From Spinacia oleracea (Eukaryota > Streptophyta > Magnoliopsida > Caryophyllales > Amaranthaceae), in NCBI RefSeq assembly GCF_020520425.1, contig NC_079492.1, positions 112,503,157 through 112,567,156 of the forward strand: a stretch of 64,000 bases of DNA. The letters are read 5' to 3'. Position 1 is the first letter of the stretch. The number at the start of each line of letters is the position of its first letter. Below the pieces are notes generated by a model. The model had not been told where the DNA came from and did no database searches. It saw nothing but the letters and a program-made list of their open reading frames with translations. Positions 33,680 to 44,560 of this stretch are shown here, piece after piece. The translations under genes were made by a program, and so were the position numbers.

Positions 33680-35260
33680 ATACTTAGTATTAGGTTGTCA
33701 ATCCTCATTCTCATCTACTTTGGTCAATTTATGCACATTTAATGCTCGTTTGTTCGTAATATGTCATATTCTGACTAAAATAGCCATTTTTGCTCCCAAC
33801 TCTCAATTAATTAACCAAAATAGGAATTATAAACCATTTACATGTTTAATATACTTAGTATTAGGTTTTCAATCCCCATTCTCATCTATTTTGGTCAATT
33901 TATGCACATTAAAGGCTTGTTTGATCGTTATATGTCATATTTTGACTAAAATAACAATTTTCGCTCCCAACTCTCAACTAATGAACCAAAATAGGAACTC
34001 TAAACCCTTTAAATTTTTAAAACAATTAGTATTAGGTTGTCAATCCTCATTCTTATCTATTTTGGTCAATTTATGCACATTTAAGGCTCGTTTAATCGTT
34101 ATATGTCATATTTTGACTAAAATACCCGTTTTCGCTTCCAACTCTCAACTAATGAACCAAAATAGGAATTCTTAACCCTTTACATGTTTAAAATATTTAG
34201 TATTAGGTTGAAAATCCTCATTCTCATCTATTTTGGTCAATTTATGCACATTTAAGGCTCGTTCGATTCTTACATGCCATATTTTGACAAAAATAGTCGT
34301 TTTCGCTCCCAACTCCCAACTAATGAAAAAAAAAATAGGAATTCTTAACTCATTACATGTTTACAATACTTAGTACTAGTTTTCCGATTCTTATTCTCAT
34401 CTACTTTGGTCAATTTATGCACATTTAAGGCTCGTTTGATCGCTATATGTCATATTTTGACTAAAATAGCCGTTTTCGCTCCCGACTCTCAACTAATGAA
34501 CCAAAATAAGAATTATAAACCCTGTGCATGTTTCATACACTTAGTATTAGGTTGTGAATCCTCATTCTCATCTACTTTGGTCAATTTATGCACATCTAAA
34601 GCTCGTTTGGGTCGTTATAGGTCATTTGTAGCCTAAAATGGCTTTTTCGCTCCCAACTTTCACAAAACGAACCTAAGTAAACATTATAAACTAGTTACAT
34701 GTTTAATATGATTAGTTTAAAGTTTCTAAGACTCAATCCAAGGTACTTATGCACATCTAAAGCTCGTTTAGGTCGTTATAGGTCATATATAGTCTAAAAT
34801 GGCATTTTTGCTACCAACTTTCACAAAATGAACCTAAGTAAACTTTCTATACCATTTACTTGTTTAATATGATTATTTTAAGGTTTATAAGACTCACTCC
34901 AAGTTATTTATGCACATTTTTAGCTCGTTTGGGTCGTTACAAGTCATATGTAGCCTAAAATGGCATTTTTGCTCCCAACTTTCACAAAACGAACCTAAGT
35001 AAACATTATAAACCATTTACATGATTAATATGATTACCTTAAGGTTTATAAGACCCATTCCAAGCTATTTATGCACATCTAAAGCTCGTTTGAGTTGTTA
35101 TAGGTCATATGTAGCCTAAAAGGGCATTTTCGCTCCCAACTTTCACAAAATGAACCTTAGTGAACATTATAAACCATTTACATGTTTAATATGATTAGTT
35201 TAAGGTTTATAAGACTCATTCCATGCTATTTATATACATCTAAAGCTCGTTTGGGTCGAT
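33680..35260. repeat. About ten tandem ~165-180 bp repeats
   Basis: The unit contains ordered blocks 'tcaatttatgcacatttaa', 'gctcgtttgatcgttatat', 'gtcatattttgactaaaat', 'ttttcgctcccaact' and 'atgaaccaaaata'. Unit starts (around tagtattagg or gattagtttaagg) lie near 33685, 33856, 34027, 34199, 34372, 34541, 34710, 34868, 35030 and 35190. The first six units and the last four form two subtypes. The unit length is close to typical plant satellite monomers. Confidence 0.9.
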
Positions 35261-35939
35261 CTTTGTCAAGGCAAGCTTTTCTAGCTTTTTAGGCATTATT
35301 CTTGATTTGGGCAAATAAAATTGGAACTTGTAGATTAGAATGATTTTATTCCTAATTGGTAGATGGTTGCACGGTTTTCAATGTCTTGGGTCGAATCTAG
35401 GATTTGGTGTTTAGAAAGTTGGTTGAACTTTGGGTAGCATGCGTCTTGAACCCTTGGCTTGTGGTAAGATGGTGTCGATCTCTCTAGTGACTTGAAACCG
35501 GAGAGAGTGGTATTTGCTCCCATGTGAGGTTCATGTTCAAATAAGCCCAAACACATATACAATCATTGAGTGGCATGGATCCTAAGCATTGACTTTCTTG
35601 TCTCCCGAGTTTGACTTTTTCCTTCCCGAGACCGCGACCGAACTACTTTAGGGGACGATAGAGGCATTTCTTTCGGTGACTATTTTTCTTTCTAGTTTAG
35701 GACTTTATTTTCTATTTTTCTCATATGTTTTTGTTTGTATTTGCCCCCTTGCTAGCCATTTGAGCCTTGACCCTTCATTTCTTATGAGCACATTACATGC
35801 CTAATAGCCTTTGTTTTGTTTTCACCCTTAGAAGTGATAGTGAAGCTTTGTGTTATGATGCTTGAGGTTTTGATTGATTATGCAATGTCGAGGAATGATT
35901 TTTATTGGTGTGAATGGCAAAGCTTAGGAATCATGTTGT

Positions 35940-36120
35940 ATATAGTAGATGAATAAGCAAAAGAAAAGCAAAAGCAAAAAAAGAGAAAGAATAGTTGTGA
36001 AAAAGCCAAAAATAGAGAAAAACAAGGCAAGAGAAAATATTTCATTTGAAACGCAAAAAAAGAGAAAATCAAAGCGAGAAAAAAAGAACAAAAAGAGTTT
36101 TAGTTTAGAATAGTTGTTGA
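35940..36120. repeat. A/G-rich block in gypsy 3' region
   Basis: A run of 'aaaagaaaagcaaaagc' and 'gagaaaa' words on the plus strand. It is roughly complementary to the T/C-rich block at 36627-36717, so the transcript could fold back. Open frames on the complementary strand are low complexity. Confidence 0.65.
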
Positions 36121-36626
36121 ATAAGCTTGGGGGTACCCCAAATAAGTGGTATGAGTTTGTTATGGTTCGATTGCTTGAGTTGAGTTCATTCATTGCGCTT
36201 CACTTTAGGTATGGGCACCACATCCCAAATTTATTCCGCACCTTACCCCTAGCCTACGTTACACCCTAAAAAGTCCTCTTGACCCTTTAGAGTTGAGTCA
36301 TTGCCGGTGGAGGGAGGATTTGGTCAAGTTTATGGAATGGGATTGTCATGCTAAGATGTCGGGTAGCCTAATCTTGTTTTCCGGCGCCTTCGCGGTGTCT
36401 CGAGACGCTATTCTCAAAGGGGGATAGGATCTAGAGATTTGACGTGGTATGCTCGGTTGTAGGGGAATTGATAATTGCTTACCCTTAGTTCACTTTGCTT
36501 GGCATTTGAATCTTTCACTCGATCTAGGACATTGTTTAGCGTGCTTGCGTCTATTTAGTTAGTAATATTAGCATTCTTTTTGTGCTCGTTCCATAATAAA
36601 GGCCCTTATCTTGAGTTTTGTAGTTT

Positions 36627-36717
36627 CATTTTTCATTTTTCTTTTTCTTTTTCTTTTTCTTTCTTTTCTTTTCTTTTCCTCTCTTTTCTTTTTCTTTTCA
36701 TTTCTTTCTTTTTCTTA
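36627..36717. repeat. Pyrimidine (TTTTC) tract
   Basis: About 90 bp of nearly pure T/C with ttttctttttc units, about 290 bp before the gypsy LTR. Confidence 0.9.
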
Positions 36718-37008
36718 GTTTGTTTTCCATTTTAGTTCTTGCCTTGATTCAAATTTTTGGAAGAGTTATGGGTGTCTCTCTTTGGAAACCCTTGCGAGAT
36801 CCCACTCGCCCTCATGAGCGATTGTGGGGTTCAAAGAGCTTGTTGCATGTGCTTAAATGCAACCGTGATTCCTACGAAAGTGAGTTAGTGTGCATTCTTG
36901 TAGATCTTATTTTCATAATTTTGATTTCTAATAAATAAGCTCATTCTCCTCCCCGTTTCTCATTCTAGCTTTGCTTGAGGACAAGCAAATGGTTAGCTTG
37001 GGGGAGTT

Positions 37009-39375
37009 TGATGAGCGACATTTATGTCGCTCTTAGCTTAGGATTTTAGTTCATTTTATTAGCCTTTTATTATTATTTTTGCTTAGTTTTATCGTTTTTA
37101 GTTCGTTTATTGCATTTTTGCATTTATCGTAACATTTTCTCGTCTTGCGCATATTTTAGTCGTTTTTGCTCTAAACGTGCCTTTTGTGTGCATTCTTATT
37201 GCGTAAGGTTCGTTTTGAGTATTAACGTATTATTAATGTGTCATTATACTTGTCGACGAGTTATATGTTTTATGATTTGTAAAAATGTTAAACGAAAATA
37301 ATGTTTTCGATTTTTAATAACATGTATTGCGATTTTCTTATTTGCTATCGACTCTTTGCTTGTGCAGCGACGAAGCAAGCCATGAGCTTATGCAAGGATC
37401 CGTAATGTGCAACAAGGCAGCCACTAGGTTGCTGCCCACAAGTGCACACGAACAGCCAGCAATGCGCGCCACAACAGTCAGCAACACGAGCACAAAAACA
37501 GCCATGTACTCGTGTTCTTGCAACAGCCCCTTGGGCTCGTTTTCATCACCTTGCTAGTGCCTTGATAGAAGCATCAAGAGCAACCATTGTAGCAGCTACA
37601 GCCCTGCAGACATACACCATTACAGCAGCCAAACACGAGCAAGAACAGCAGCTAAACATCGAGCAAACAGCAGCAATAGCTGCTGTACTTACGCGCACTT
37701 TCAAGCTCTTGTTTGTGGCATTACAGAAGCAGCCTCTTGTCCTCACCTTATCTCATTTGCAGTATCTTGTAGCAGCTACACAACCAGCATCCTAGCAACA
37801 AGAATAGCACAGAATTTCAGTCACAGCAACTCACGCAAAAAGCCACAACAACAGCAACAACGAGCAAGTACAACAGCTACATGAAGCATATACTTAGCTG
37901 CTGTTGTTTGAGCTTCGTTGCTGCTCAATTGAGTGCTTTATTTGCAGCTGTACATTAGCAATACCAGCAGAAACATCACGCAAGAAATAGCAGGCAAACA
38001 CAGCAGCAACATCGACGAAGAATAGCAGCCACAACAACTAGCAAACAGCAAGTGCAGTAGCTGTGCGAACGCACAGATTTAGTGTGTGCGCACACTGCTG
38101 TGCGACCACACTGAAGTTTAGTGCGAGCACACGAATTGCCAAAATCAAGGCAGGAACTCAGCCTTTGTTGGTGCGATCGCACAGCCTTCCTCGTGTGGTC
38201 GCACGGCTTTGCGGGGCTGCTACTATAAAGACCGAAAATCGCAGCATTGTGAATTAGGCTTTCATTTACGTAATTTTCATTTCTCTTAGGCTTAGCTTAG
38301 AATTCTCTCTCTAGAATTAGTTTAGGGATTAGATTAGAGATTAGGATTAAGGATTCTTAGCCTCAAATTCTTGATTCTAAATTCAATTCAATCATCATTT
38401 TCAGATTTCTTCTTCTCTTTGCTTTGAGTTTTGTTCTTCAATTTTGTGCTTCAAGTTTGATGCAATTTCTTCATTCCAAGGTATAATTCTAATTCTTCTT
38501 TTGATTTTGTTCTTCAATTCTTTAATTGCTTTGTTAATTTCGTTTATGCTTTGATTTTATGCTTGAATTCTAGAATTAGTTTGATATTTTGAATTTGCTT
38601 GATTTTTCCCCAATTTTTGTAGTTTGAATTTTCTGATTTTCTTTGTTTCAATTAGCTTCATAATTGCAATTAGATTCATGATTAGGATTAATATTAGTTT
38701 AATGTTGATGTTAATCATGCTAATTGAGTAGTTTAGTCTAGAGGTTAGGGATGAAGCTTTGGGATTGAATTTGGAGAAGTTTTGGGGAAATTCATGATTG
38801 ATGTTGTGATTAAATGTGATTTAGTGATAGGATTTCCATGACTAGTTGAGTAGTAGTCGCGAATGCTATTCGATTGGATTAGATTGGAATGTATGATTAG
38901 GTTTGGCAAGACAATGTGAGCCTAATTGTGCAAGTGAATGATAGTTCCTATTATATGCTAGTTAGTTTAATCTAGGATTAGGCGAAAGCTCTTCCGTGGA
39001 TTAGACGCTTAGCGTTCCCTATCCGAGAGGTGGCGGGTTCGTCATTAGTTTTCATTCCCCTACTTGCTATGTCTTTGCATATTCATGATTGTTTGGACCT
39101 TGTGCTTCCTTTGATTCGATTTCCATAGCCGATTCCCGAATCCTCTAGAGTTTCTTTATTTGTTTGCATTTCTAGCTTGATTAGTTTAATTAAAAAAACT
39201 CAAATTCCTTCCGAACTAGCTTGTGAACGCATAGATTGAATAGTAAAACATATCCATTCCTATGGGACGATCCCTATGCTTGCCGCTATAGTCAATATAG
39301 CCGGTAGTTTAGGTGTTTTATAAATTTTGTTTGGTGAGGTGTATTTCTATTCAACGACGGAAAAACACCTTATCA
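37009..39375 (+). repeat. Gypsy 3' LTR, 2367 bp
   Basis: It begins TGATGAGCGACA directly after the polypurine tract and ends ACCTTATCA, giving TG...CA ends. It contains a CAGCAA-rich section (37440-38040), a cluster of GTGCG palindromes (38057-38210) and a T-rich leader with several 'gattctaa/ttcaattc' words (38250-38600). Open frames here are short and overlap on both strands; none is supported as a gene. No second LTR is in the window, so age cannot be read from LTR divergence. Confidence 0.82.
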
Positions 39376-39503
39376 CAGCACCCATAGGGGCACTCGTACG
39401 TTCTTGGCCCTTGCGGCCATGTTCGTACGTGCAAGTTCGTCAATGTTTTGTAAAAATCAAGAATTTTTATATTTTAAATATGATGACAAGTTAATAAATC
39501 ATA

Positions 39504-39660
39504 CTCCCTCAGTCCCAGATTACACTTTCCTTTTTCCCCCGTCCCATATTAGTTGTTATTACACTTCTAAATTAGGAATGACCCCACAATTATTAGATTG
39601 TCTCTCTCTTTCCACTAAATTTTTTTTTGTATCCACACCCACTAAATTAAAAACTTGAAA
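39504..39660. mobile_element. Stowaway MITE left arm
   Basis: CTCCCTCAGTCCCAGATTAC follows TA at 39502-39503, with 'gtcccatattagttg' inside. The right arm is absent; the foldback element at 39696 lies where it would continue. The end is approximate. Confidence 0.5.
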
Positions 39661-39695
39661 TATTATTCAGTAGGCCAATTTTTTAAAGATTTTTT

Positions 39696-40205
39696 TGGTA
39701 TTTACTACCTTGAAAATACACCACTTTTGTATTTACTACCTTATGAAAATTTTATTTTAAATTACTACCTTAAAGTTTCAATTTATTTTTATTTACTACC
39801 ACTTTACAGTTTTCTCATTTTAAAATTGAGATATCTCTTTCGTTTTTCAATCATTTTAAGTGATTAAAATCCCATTCTTCTCATTTATGTGAACTTGCTT
39901 TTAAAATTTTGCAAAAGGTAAAACGAATTAAATATTATTTGTAAAAGTTTAAAATATATATGAATTATCAAACGAATTGTTTTGAAATGTCGTTCTCAAT
40001 GAAATCCCTATAAAGAAAGGAGAATAATGAACTTTGAATCACATTGAACGATTAAGAAACGAAAGAGATATCTTAATTTTAAAATGAGAAAACTGTAAAG
40101 TGGTAGTAAATAAAAAAAATTGGACGTTTAAGGTAGTAATTTAAAATAAAAATTTCATAAGGTAGTAAATGCAAAAGTTGTGTATTTTTAAGGTAGTAAA
40201 TACCA
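39696..40205. mobile_element. Foldback element with ~170-bp inverted arms
   Basis: The left arm (39696 to about 39866) has TGGTATTTACTACCTTG, repeated ATTTACTACC units and 'gagatatctctttcg'. The right arm (about 40036-40205) is its inverse, with 'cgaaagagatatc' and GGTAGTAAATACCA. The loop is about 170 bp. The repeated GGTAGTAAAT unit (four per arm) is the family's subterminal repeat. No open frame of note. It may separate the gypsy LTR from copia leader sequence. Confidence 0.87.
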
Positions 40206-40596
40206 TTTCCATTTTTTAATTCAAGATTATTAAAGAAGATTCGCGAATATTAGTTTAACATCATAAAAATTACAAATTTTGCTTTTGAAAAACTAAAACC
40301 TCCTAAAGATCATAGTTAGACTTCGAATTTGGGAATTCAGGGTTCGGCTGAAAAAGATTGGTTTTGTCAAATTTTTAAAACGCCGTTTACATGCGGAATT
40401 CACTATAAAAAGATAAGTTTTCGATCAAAATTGACAAAACTGACGAAAATCTCGCAAACATATAATTACATAATCCCATGAATTTGCAATTAATTACACG
40501 AAATTAATTCACCCTTTTAATTCTTTGCAAATTTATAAAATTTAATCCATGTTAATGTAATTGATTAAGAAATTAATTAGAAGCTCGTGATACCAC

Positions 40597-41946
40597 TGTT
40601 AGGTTATGAACAATCTAATTGACATGCGGAAAAACGATAAATTGCCAGAATCCAAATTAATTGCACGTAATCAGTTAGCATAATTCAGATTACATACTAT
40701 GTGATGCGTGCCTTCCCTAGCTGTCCCGAACCAAACAGGAACAAATATAGAGCTTCAAATGTTACCCCTCCGTAGATAGCCCACAACACGTTCGGATCCG
40801 CCTTAGGTTCAACCAACTAGGATATAGTCTAAGGTATTATGCACTCGGGATCTCACTATTAGTGATAGGCAAAAGTCTTGAACATATTATATTCAAGTAG
40901 TCTAAGTATACTATAAATTTATGACCATGGGTCACATATTTATAGGAAAATAGATAGTAGAATCCTACTAGAATTAGGATAACCAAAACCCTTAGAATTA
41001 GAATTTAGGTTAATTACAAACTCCTAGAATTTAGGATCATTGAAACACTTAAGTATTAGGATAATCATAAAACTCTTAAGTATGTAGGGTTGGGAAAACG
41101 GACAACTTCTGGCCCAAGTTACATGTCGCGCAAGTAACCTTGGCGCCCAAGCATTACTTGCCTCCCACGTCAAGTGCTGTCGCTGCCCATGCTTGCCACC
41201 CACGTTAGGCGCTGCTGCTTCCCATGCTTGCCGCCCACGCCATCTCTCGCAGGCCAGCTGCCAGGCGCTGGGCCTTGTGCTTCGTTGGCTGGCTCGTCGA
41301 GTGATGGGGCGACTCGCTTGTTGCCCTGTCGCTCGTCGTGCTTTTGATTTGTTTTCGGATTCCTGGAATTTATTTCCGGTTCGAACAATATTTGCGTATC
41401 CTGTAATGTTTCCGATTCCGCCAATATTTCCGATTTCTACAATATCCGATTTCGATAATATTTATGTTTCCGGTAATATATCCGATTCCGGCAATATTTC
41501 TATTTTCCTTAATATTTTCCGAAACGAACCATATTTCTGTTTCCAGTAATATCTTCGACTTCGATAATATTTATATTTCCGTCATGAACCATATTTTTGT
41601 TTCCGGCAATATCTTCATTTCCGGCAAATATTTTTCTTTGCCTTTCGATGGTTTTAGCTACCACTGGAACCAATATCCATCATTTCCGAATATGGCCATA
41701 ATTAGAGTATTTACTGAATATTATATTCTTCTAAATACTTGATCCGTTCACGTACTATTTGTGTGACCCTACGGGTTCAGTCAAGAGTAAGTTGTGGCGT
41801 TAATATTATTAATTCCACTTGAACTGAAGCAGCCTCTAGCTAGACATTCAGATCACTTGATCACACTGAATCATTAACTTGTTTAATTAATATTTATTAG
41901 ACTTAGCATTAAATGCAAACTTGGACCAAGGAGATTATTTACTTTA
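40597..41946 (-). repeat. Copia 5' LTR, about 1350 bp
   Basis: The terminal region at 41720-41946 aligns with the LTR fragment at 61819-62165 (gatcaagtgatctgaatg, acttattcttgactgaa-type blocks). It carries a GC-rich section (41110-41350) and many 'ttccggcaatat' repeats (41380-41640). The outer terminus is diverged from TGAAGG, so the end is approximate. Confidence 0.78.
41380..41640. repeat. Irregular TTTCCGGCAATAT repeat array in copia LTR
   Basis: At least ten variants of 'atttccgattcc/ggcaatat', spaced about 20-25 bp apart, occur within the LTR. Open frames spanning it (up to 118 codons) merely read this repeat. Confidence 0.7.
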
Positions 41947-42110
41947 CTCACAAAGGTTTCCTAAGAGTTTAACCCATAACTCTTCAAAAAGAATCAAGGC
42001 AAGATAAAAGGAAAATGATGGAAAACAAAGTAAAACAAAAACAAATGTTCAAGGGATTGGGCTTTTAGAATGAAACAAGAAAAATGGATGTAAACATTTC
42101 TAAATTAATA

Positions 42111-42436
42111 CTCTCTCCGTCCCTTAATACTCGCACCGGTTTGACCGGTGCGGAGTTTAATACATTTAAATTGACTTATTAATTTAATGGGTGTTAGTTG
42201 ATAGTGGGGTATTTTTTTTAATATAGTTAGTGGGAAATGGGTAAGAGGTGGAGAGTGGTGAGTGGGGGTGTGAATTTTTAAATGATTTTTTGTATGGAAT
42301 AGGGGTGTAGGTGGGGTTAGTAAGTAGGTGTGAGAAATAATATAATATTGATATAAATTTTCATTTATAGAAGCGGTGCAAGTATTAAGGGACGACCCGA
42401 AAAGAAAAGCGGTGCGCGTATTAAGAGACGGAGGGA
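42111..42436. mobile_element. Stowaway-like MITE, CTCGCACCG family
   Basis: The left CTCTCTCCGTCCCTTAATAC and 'tcgcaccgg' are mirrored at the right by 'cggtgcgcgtattaagagac' and 'ggaggga'. The termini match the inner MITE at 9929-10188. It lies 150 bp downstream of the chitinase-like gene's stop codon. Confidence 0.8.
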
Positions 42437-42550
42437 TTAGGCGAATGCACGCTAATGGATATCATAGCCCGAGTGAAACGTTAACATGTAAAGCGTAGGC
42501 TATGACATCATTGGTCTTTCATGGAACATAAAGTGACTAACAGTTAGCCG

Positions 42551-42556
42551 TTTATT
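42551..42556 (-). terminator. Putative polyadenylation signal of the GH18 gene
   Basis: AATAAA on the minus strand, about 30 bp past the stop codon of the chitinase-like gene. Position and motif fit a plant near-upstream element. Confidence 0.45.
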
Positions 42557-42586
42557 TAATCGACTCATAGGGGGGAAACAGCTTAC

Positions 42587-43486
42587 TCATAGAGTAGTTA
42601 GCAAAGTTTGACCTTGTTTCTCGTATCGAAAGCCCGAACTCTTGGATTCATCAGCACACCAAACAAAAATCCCAAAAAGTTGTTTCCTTTTCTTAAGAAT
42701 CTCACAAGCACTAAAGAACCCTTTTGTTGGCGCTAATCCTTTGCTACCATCACTAATAAAACTCGTCAAGATCTTACCCCCTTTATAATTCTTCCTCTGT
42801 TTCTCAAAATACCCAATAAATTCAGGAATTGTTGTGCTATTATCATACGCATAAAACTGGTAATTAACATAATCAATCACATGCCCATATTTCTTCCACA
42901 AAGAAATATAATGATTTTGAACATCTGGATCATCAAAAGGAGCAATTGATGCAAATTTCACCACCCCTTTTCGTTTAAGAATCGAAATTAATCGTCCGAT
43001 GCATTCCGCGAACGTATCTGGATCGCCTTTAAAGTGCTCGTAATCGATGTCGATACCATCGAGCGCAAACTGTTTGATGATATGCGTCAATGAAGAAACA
43101 GCGTTTGAAACCCAGGAATGGATTGATTTTGGCTGGAAATAAGCCAGGTTGTTAAAGATACTATCACCTCCTATGCTTAACCCAACTCTGACATTTGGGT
43201 GCTTCTTTTTGATGTAGGAAACTTGAGCAGGAGGGAGATTTTTGGTGTCCCAAAAGATGTTAAATTTGCCATTTGTGGGAGTTGGAGAAGAAGTTGAGGT
43301 TGTGTAATCGATTGCGAAAGAAAGGATGAAATCGAATTGGAGATTTGGGTTGATGGGTACATCTGTGAATTTGACATTGGTGAACTCTGCTCCAATGTAT
43401 TCTCTAAAAAGTTTTAAGTTTTCCGGTTTGGTCGGTGAAATGAAGATGGTGAAGAAGATGAAGATTATTATTAGTAACAACCCCAT
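42587..43486 (-). CDS. GH18 chitinase-like protein, secreted
   Basis: An intact single-exon frame of 299 codons. Residues 1-18 are strongly hydrophobic ([16 protein letters not shown]) and form a likely signal peptide, so the product probably enters the secretory pathway. The glycosyl hydrolase family 18 landmarks are present: LSIGGDS (104-107 SIGG) and the catalytic DxxDxDxE motif as DGIDIDYE (143-150), with the proton-donor Glu150 retained. VNYQFYAY and FVWCADES match later barrel strands. The length is normal for the plant 'chitinase 2-like' group (relatives of tulip bulb chitinase, narbonin and RuBisCO-associated protein), not class V. It would hydrolyse chitin or a related N-acetylglucosamine polymer, but several members of this group are inactive lectin- or storage-like proteins, so activity is inferred from the motif alone. 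A TATA box lies at 43569-43575 and AATAAA downstream. It is isolated among transposons. Confidence 0.93.
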   Translation of the reverse strand: MGLLLIIIFIFFTIFISPTKPENLKLFREYIGAEFTNVKFTDVPINPNLQFDFILSFAIDYTTSTSSPTPTNGKFNIFWDTKNLPPAQVSYIKKKHPNVRVGLSIGGDSIFNNLAYFQPKSIHSWVSNAVSSLTHIIKQFALDGIDIDYEHFKGDPDTFAECIGRLISILKRKGVVKFASIAPFDDPDVQNHYISLWKKYGHVIDYVNYQFYAYDNSTTIPEFIGYFEKQRKNYKGGKILTSFISDGSKGLAPTKGFFSACEILKKRKQLFGIFVWCADESKSSGFRYEKQGQTLLTTL

Positions 43487-43568
43487 AATTAGGTGTTTTG
43501 AGTAGTTTTGACTGTTTTTGGAATAATGGTTGGTTTAGTTTTGGAAATTGGAGAGGAAAATAACCAAC

Positions 43569-43575
43569 ATTTATA
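43569..43575 (-). promoter_or_regulatory. TATA box of the GH18 gene
   Basis: TATAAAT on the minus strand, about 83 bp upstream of the ATG. This predicts a transcription start near 43540 and a leader of roughly 55 nt. No other promoter element is asserted. Confidence 0.6.
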
Positions 43576-43968
43576 CTCGAAATTGTATAGAAAAAAATAG
43601 TTTAAAAGTGAAAAGTTGGACTTTAGTAAGTGATGGAGGAGTCAGCCAGTGGTGGAGAGTTGAAATTGGTGATGCAGACATGCAGTATGAATGTATGATG
43701 TAGGATTATTTCATCTAAATTGATAAATTAATAGGCTAAATATGTTATTTTATTGTTAATTTTCAGAAAATGCGAAAAAAATAGTAACAATTATTGCGGA
43801 GTATTTGATGGTCCATACCAATCCCCATTTTTCTTTTTAATTATCGCTACCAACCATTGCCGCATACTTTAAATCTCTTGTTGATACTTCTGCCTTTCTT
43901 AAACATTACCATTTGACTATGTTCTCTTCACCTTATTAAGTGTTCAAGGTCCCATAGTATTAATGTAA

Positions 43969-44057
43969 TGAAAGAGTTGGCAATGCATGAATATGACGTG
44001 GAGGAGCCGATAAGACTTTATATTCATCCGCAGCTGGAGGATTGGTACTTCCAAAGG
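43969..44057 (+). pseudogene. Exon-like segment of unidentified gene
   Basis: The frame from ATG 43969 reads ELAMHEYDVEEPIRLYIHP then QLEDWYFQR, which is clearly protein-like in composition, and ends at a canonical donor (caaag|gtatga). I found no matching downstream exon. It could be a captured exon or the remnant of a gene displaced by transposons. I do not recognise the protein. Confidence 0.35.
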
Positions 44058-44229
44058 TATGATCAAGCAGCCAAATTTAAGCTCCACTTTGCTTCTTTTA
44101 GTGTGCATGTGTGATATGTTTTGTTCCTAATGTGCAGATATGACTAAGCTAGTATGTTAGCTATTCTGTTTGTATGACTATAGTTCTAGATCCATGTTTC
44201 ATTTGATATCAATAATCCCTGGGATAAGA

Positions 44230-44560
44230 GCATTTTATTGAAAGACAGTATTAATGTATTATAGTTAACATCCAAGATATCCTTGCCTTCCAAAACTCTG
44301 TCAATTGCCATCTAGGAATCTGAATGGATTATAATCCTGCTCCTGCTTTTTCTTGCCACAATTGTCAACAACCCTGAACCCTTCGTTGATAGCCAGTAAA
44401 TCACTCATTAGATCTTAATTTCTTCCGAGTTCTGAGTTGGTATTCAAGGACCTAATCACCTGAACTGTTCAGTACAACACCCTGTACACCTGTAGCAGCA
44501 TCAAGCAGTCTGAGACTGTGATGTCAATGAGAGTATGCAGTCTGCACTATAATAGCTCTT
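44230..44560 (-). pseudogene. RNase H-like LINE fragment (tentative)
   Basis: The minus-strand translation gives VSDCLMLLQ, then SELGRN, DLMSDLLAINEGFRVV with stops between. This follows the order of the plant LINE-type RNase H domain (...ESDCLQLVQ...SELG.I..D...L). It ends with 'ttcaataaaatgctctta', the style of a LINE 3' end, without a poly-A tail. It differs from the L1 copy at 47362. Confidence 0.4.

Larger units (their letters stand above)
33680..39375 (+). mobile_element. Ty3/gypsy retrotransposon, 3' part (Tat/Athila-like)
   Basis: The 3' internal region comprises a tandem repeat array (33680-35260), a non-coding stretch, a purine block and a pyrimidine block, a polypurine tract 'gcttgggggagtt' (36997-37009) and a complete 2367-bp LTR (37009-39375). 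No gag-pol is present, so the left part is deleted at or near 33680. Very long LTRs, tandem repeats before the 3' LTR and this PPT style are typical of plant non-chromovirus gypsy lineages. The lineage call is inference. Confidence 0.78.
40206..41946 (-). mobile_element. Second Ty1/copia element: leader and 5' LTR only
   Basis: On the minus strand the LTR (41946 to 40597) ends AACCTAACA and is followed by a primer-binding site TGGTATCACGAGC (40596-40583), then about 380 bp of AT-rich leader that stops at the foldback element (40205). All coding sequence and the 3' LTR are missing from the window. The same LTR family recurs as a fragment at 61819-62165 on the plus strand. Confidence 0.82.

Noticed and set aside
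33720..34636. Open frames reading VNLCTFKARLIVICHILTK repeatedly
   Set aside because: They are produced by the tandem repeat array in the gypsy 3' region.
33680..35260. CRISPR-like array
   Set aside because: The repeats are ~165-180 bp, adjacent without spacers and within a plant retrotransposon, so they are simple tandem repeats.
37327..38257. Ala/Thr-rich and Cys-rich frames in the gypsy LTR
   Set aside because: CAGCAA-rich low-complexity sequence inside an LTR; overlapping frames on both strands.
41193..41742. Frames of 92-118 codons with repeated NISDSGNIS
   Set aside because: They read the TTTCCGGCAATAT repeat in the copia LTR.
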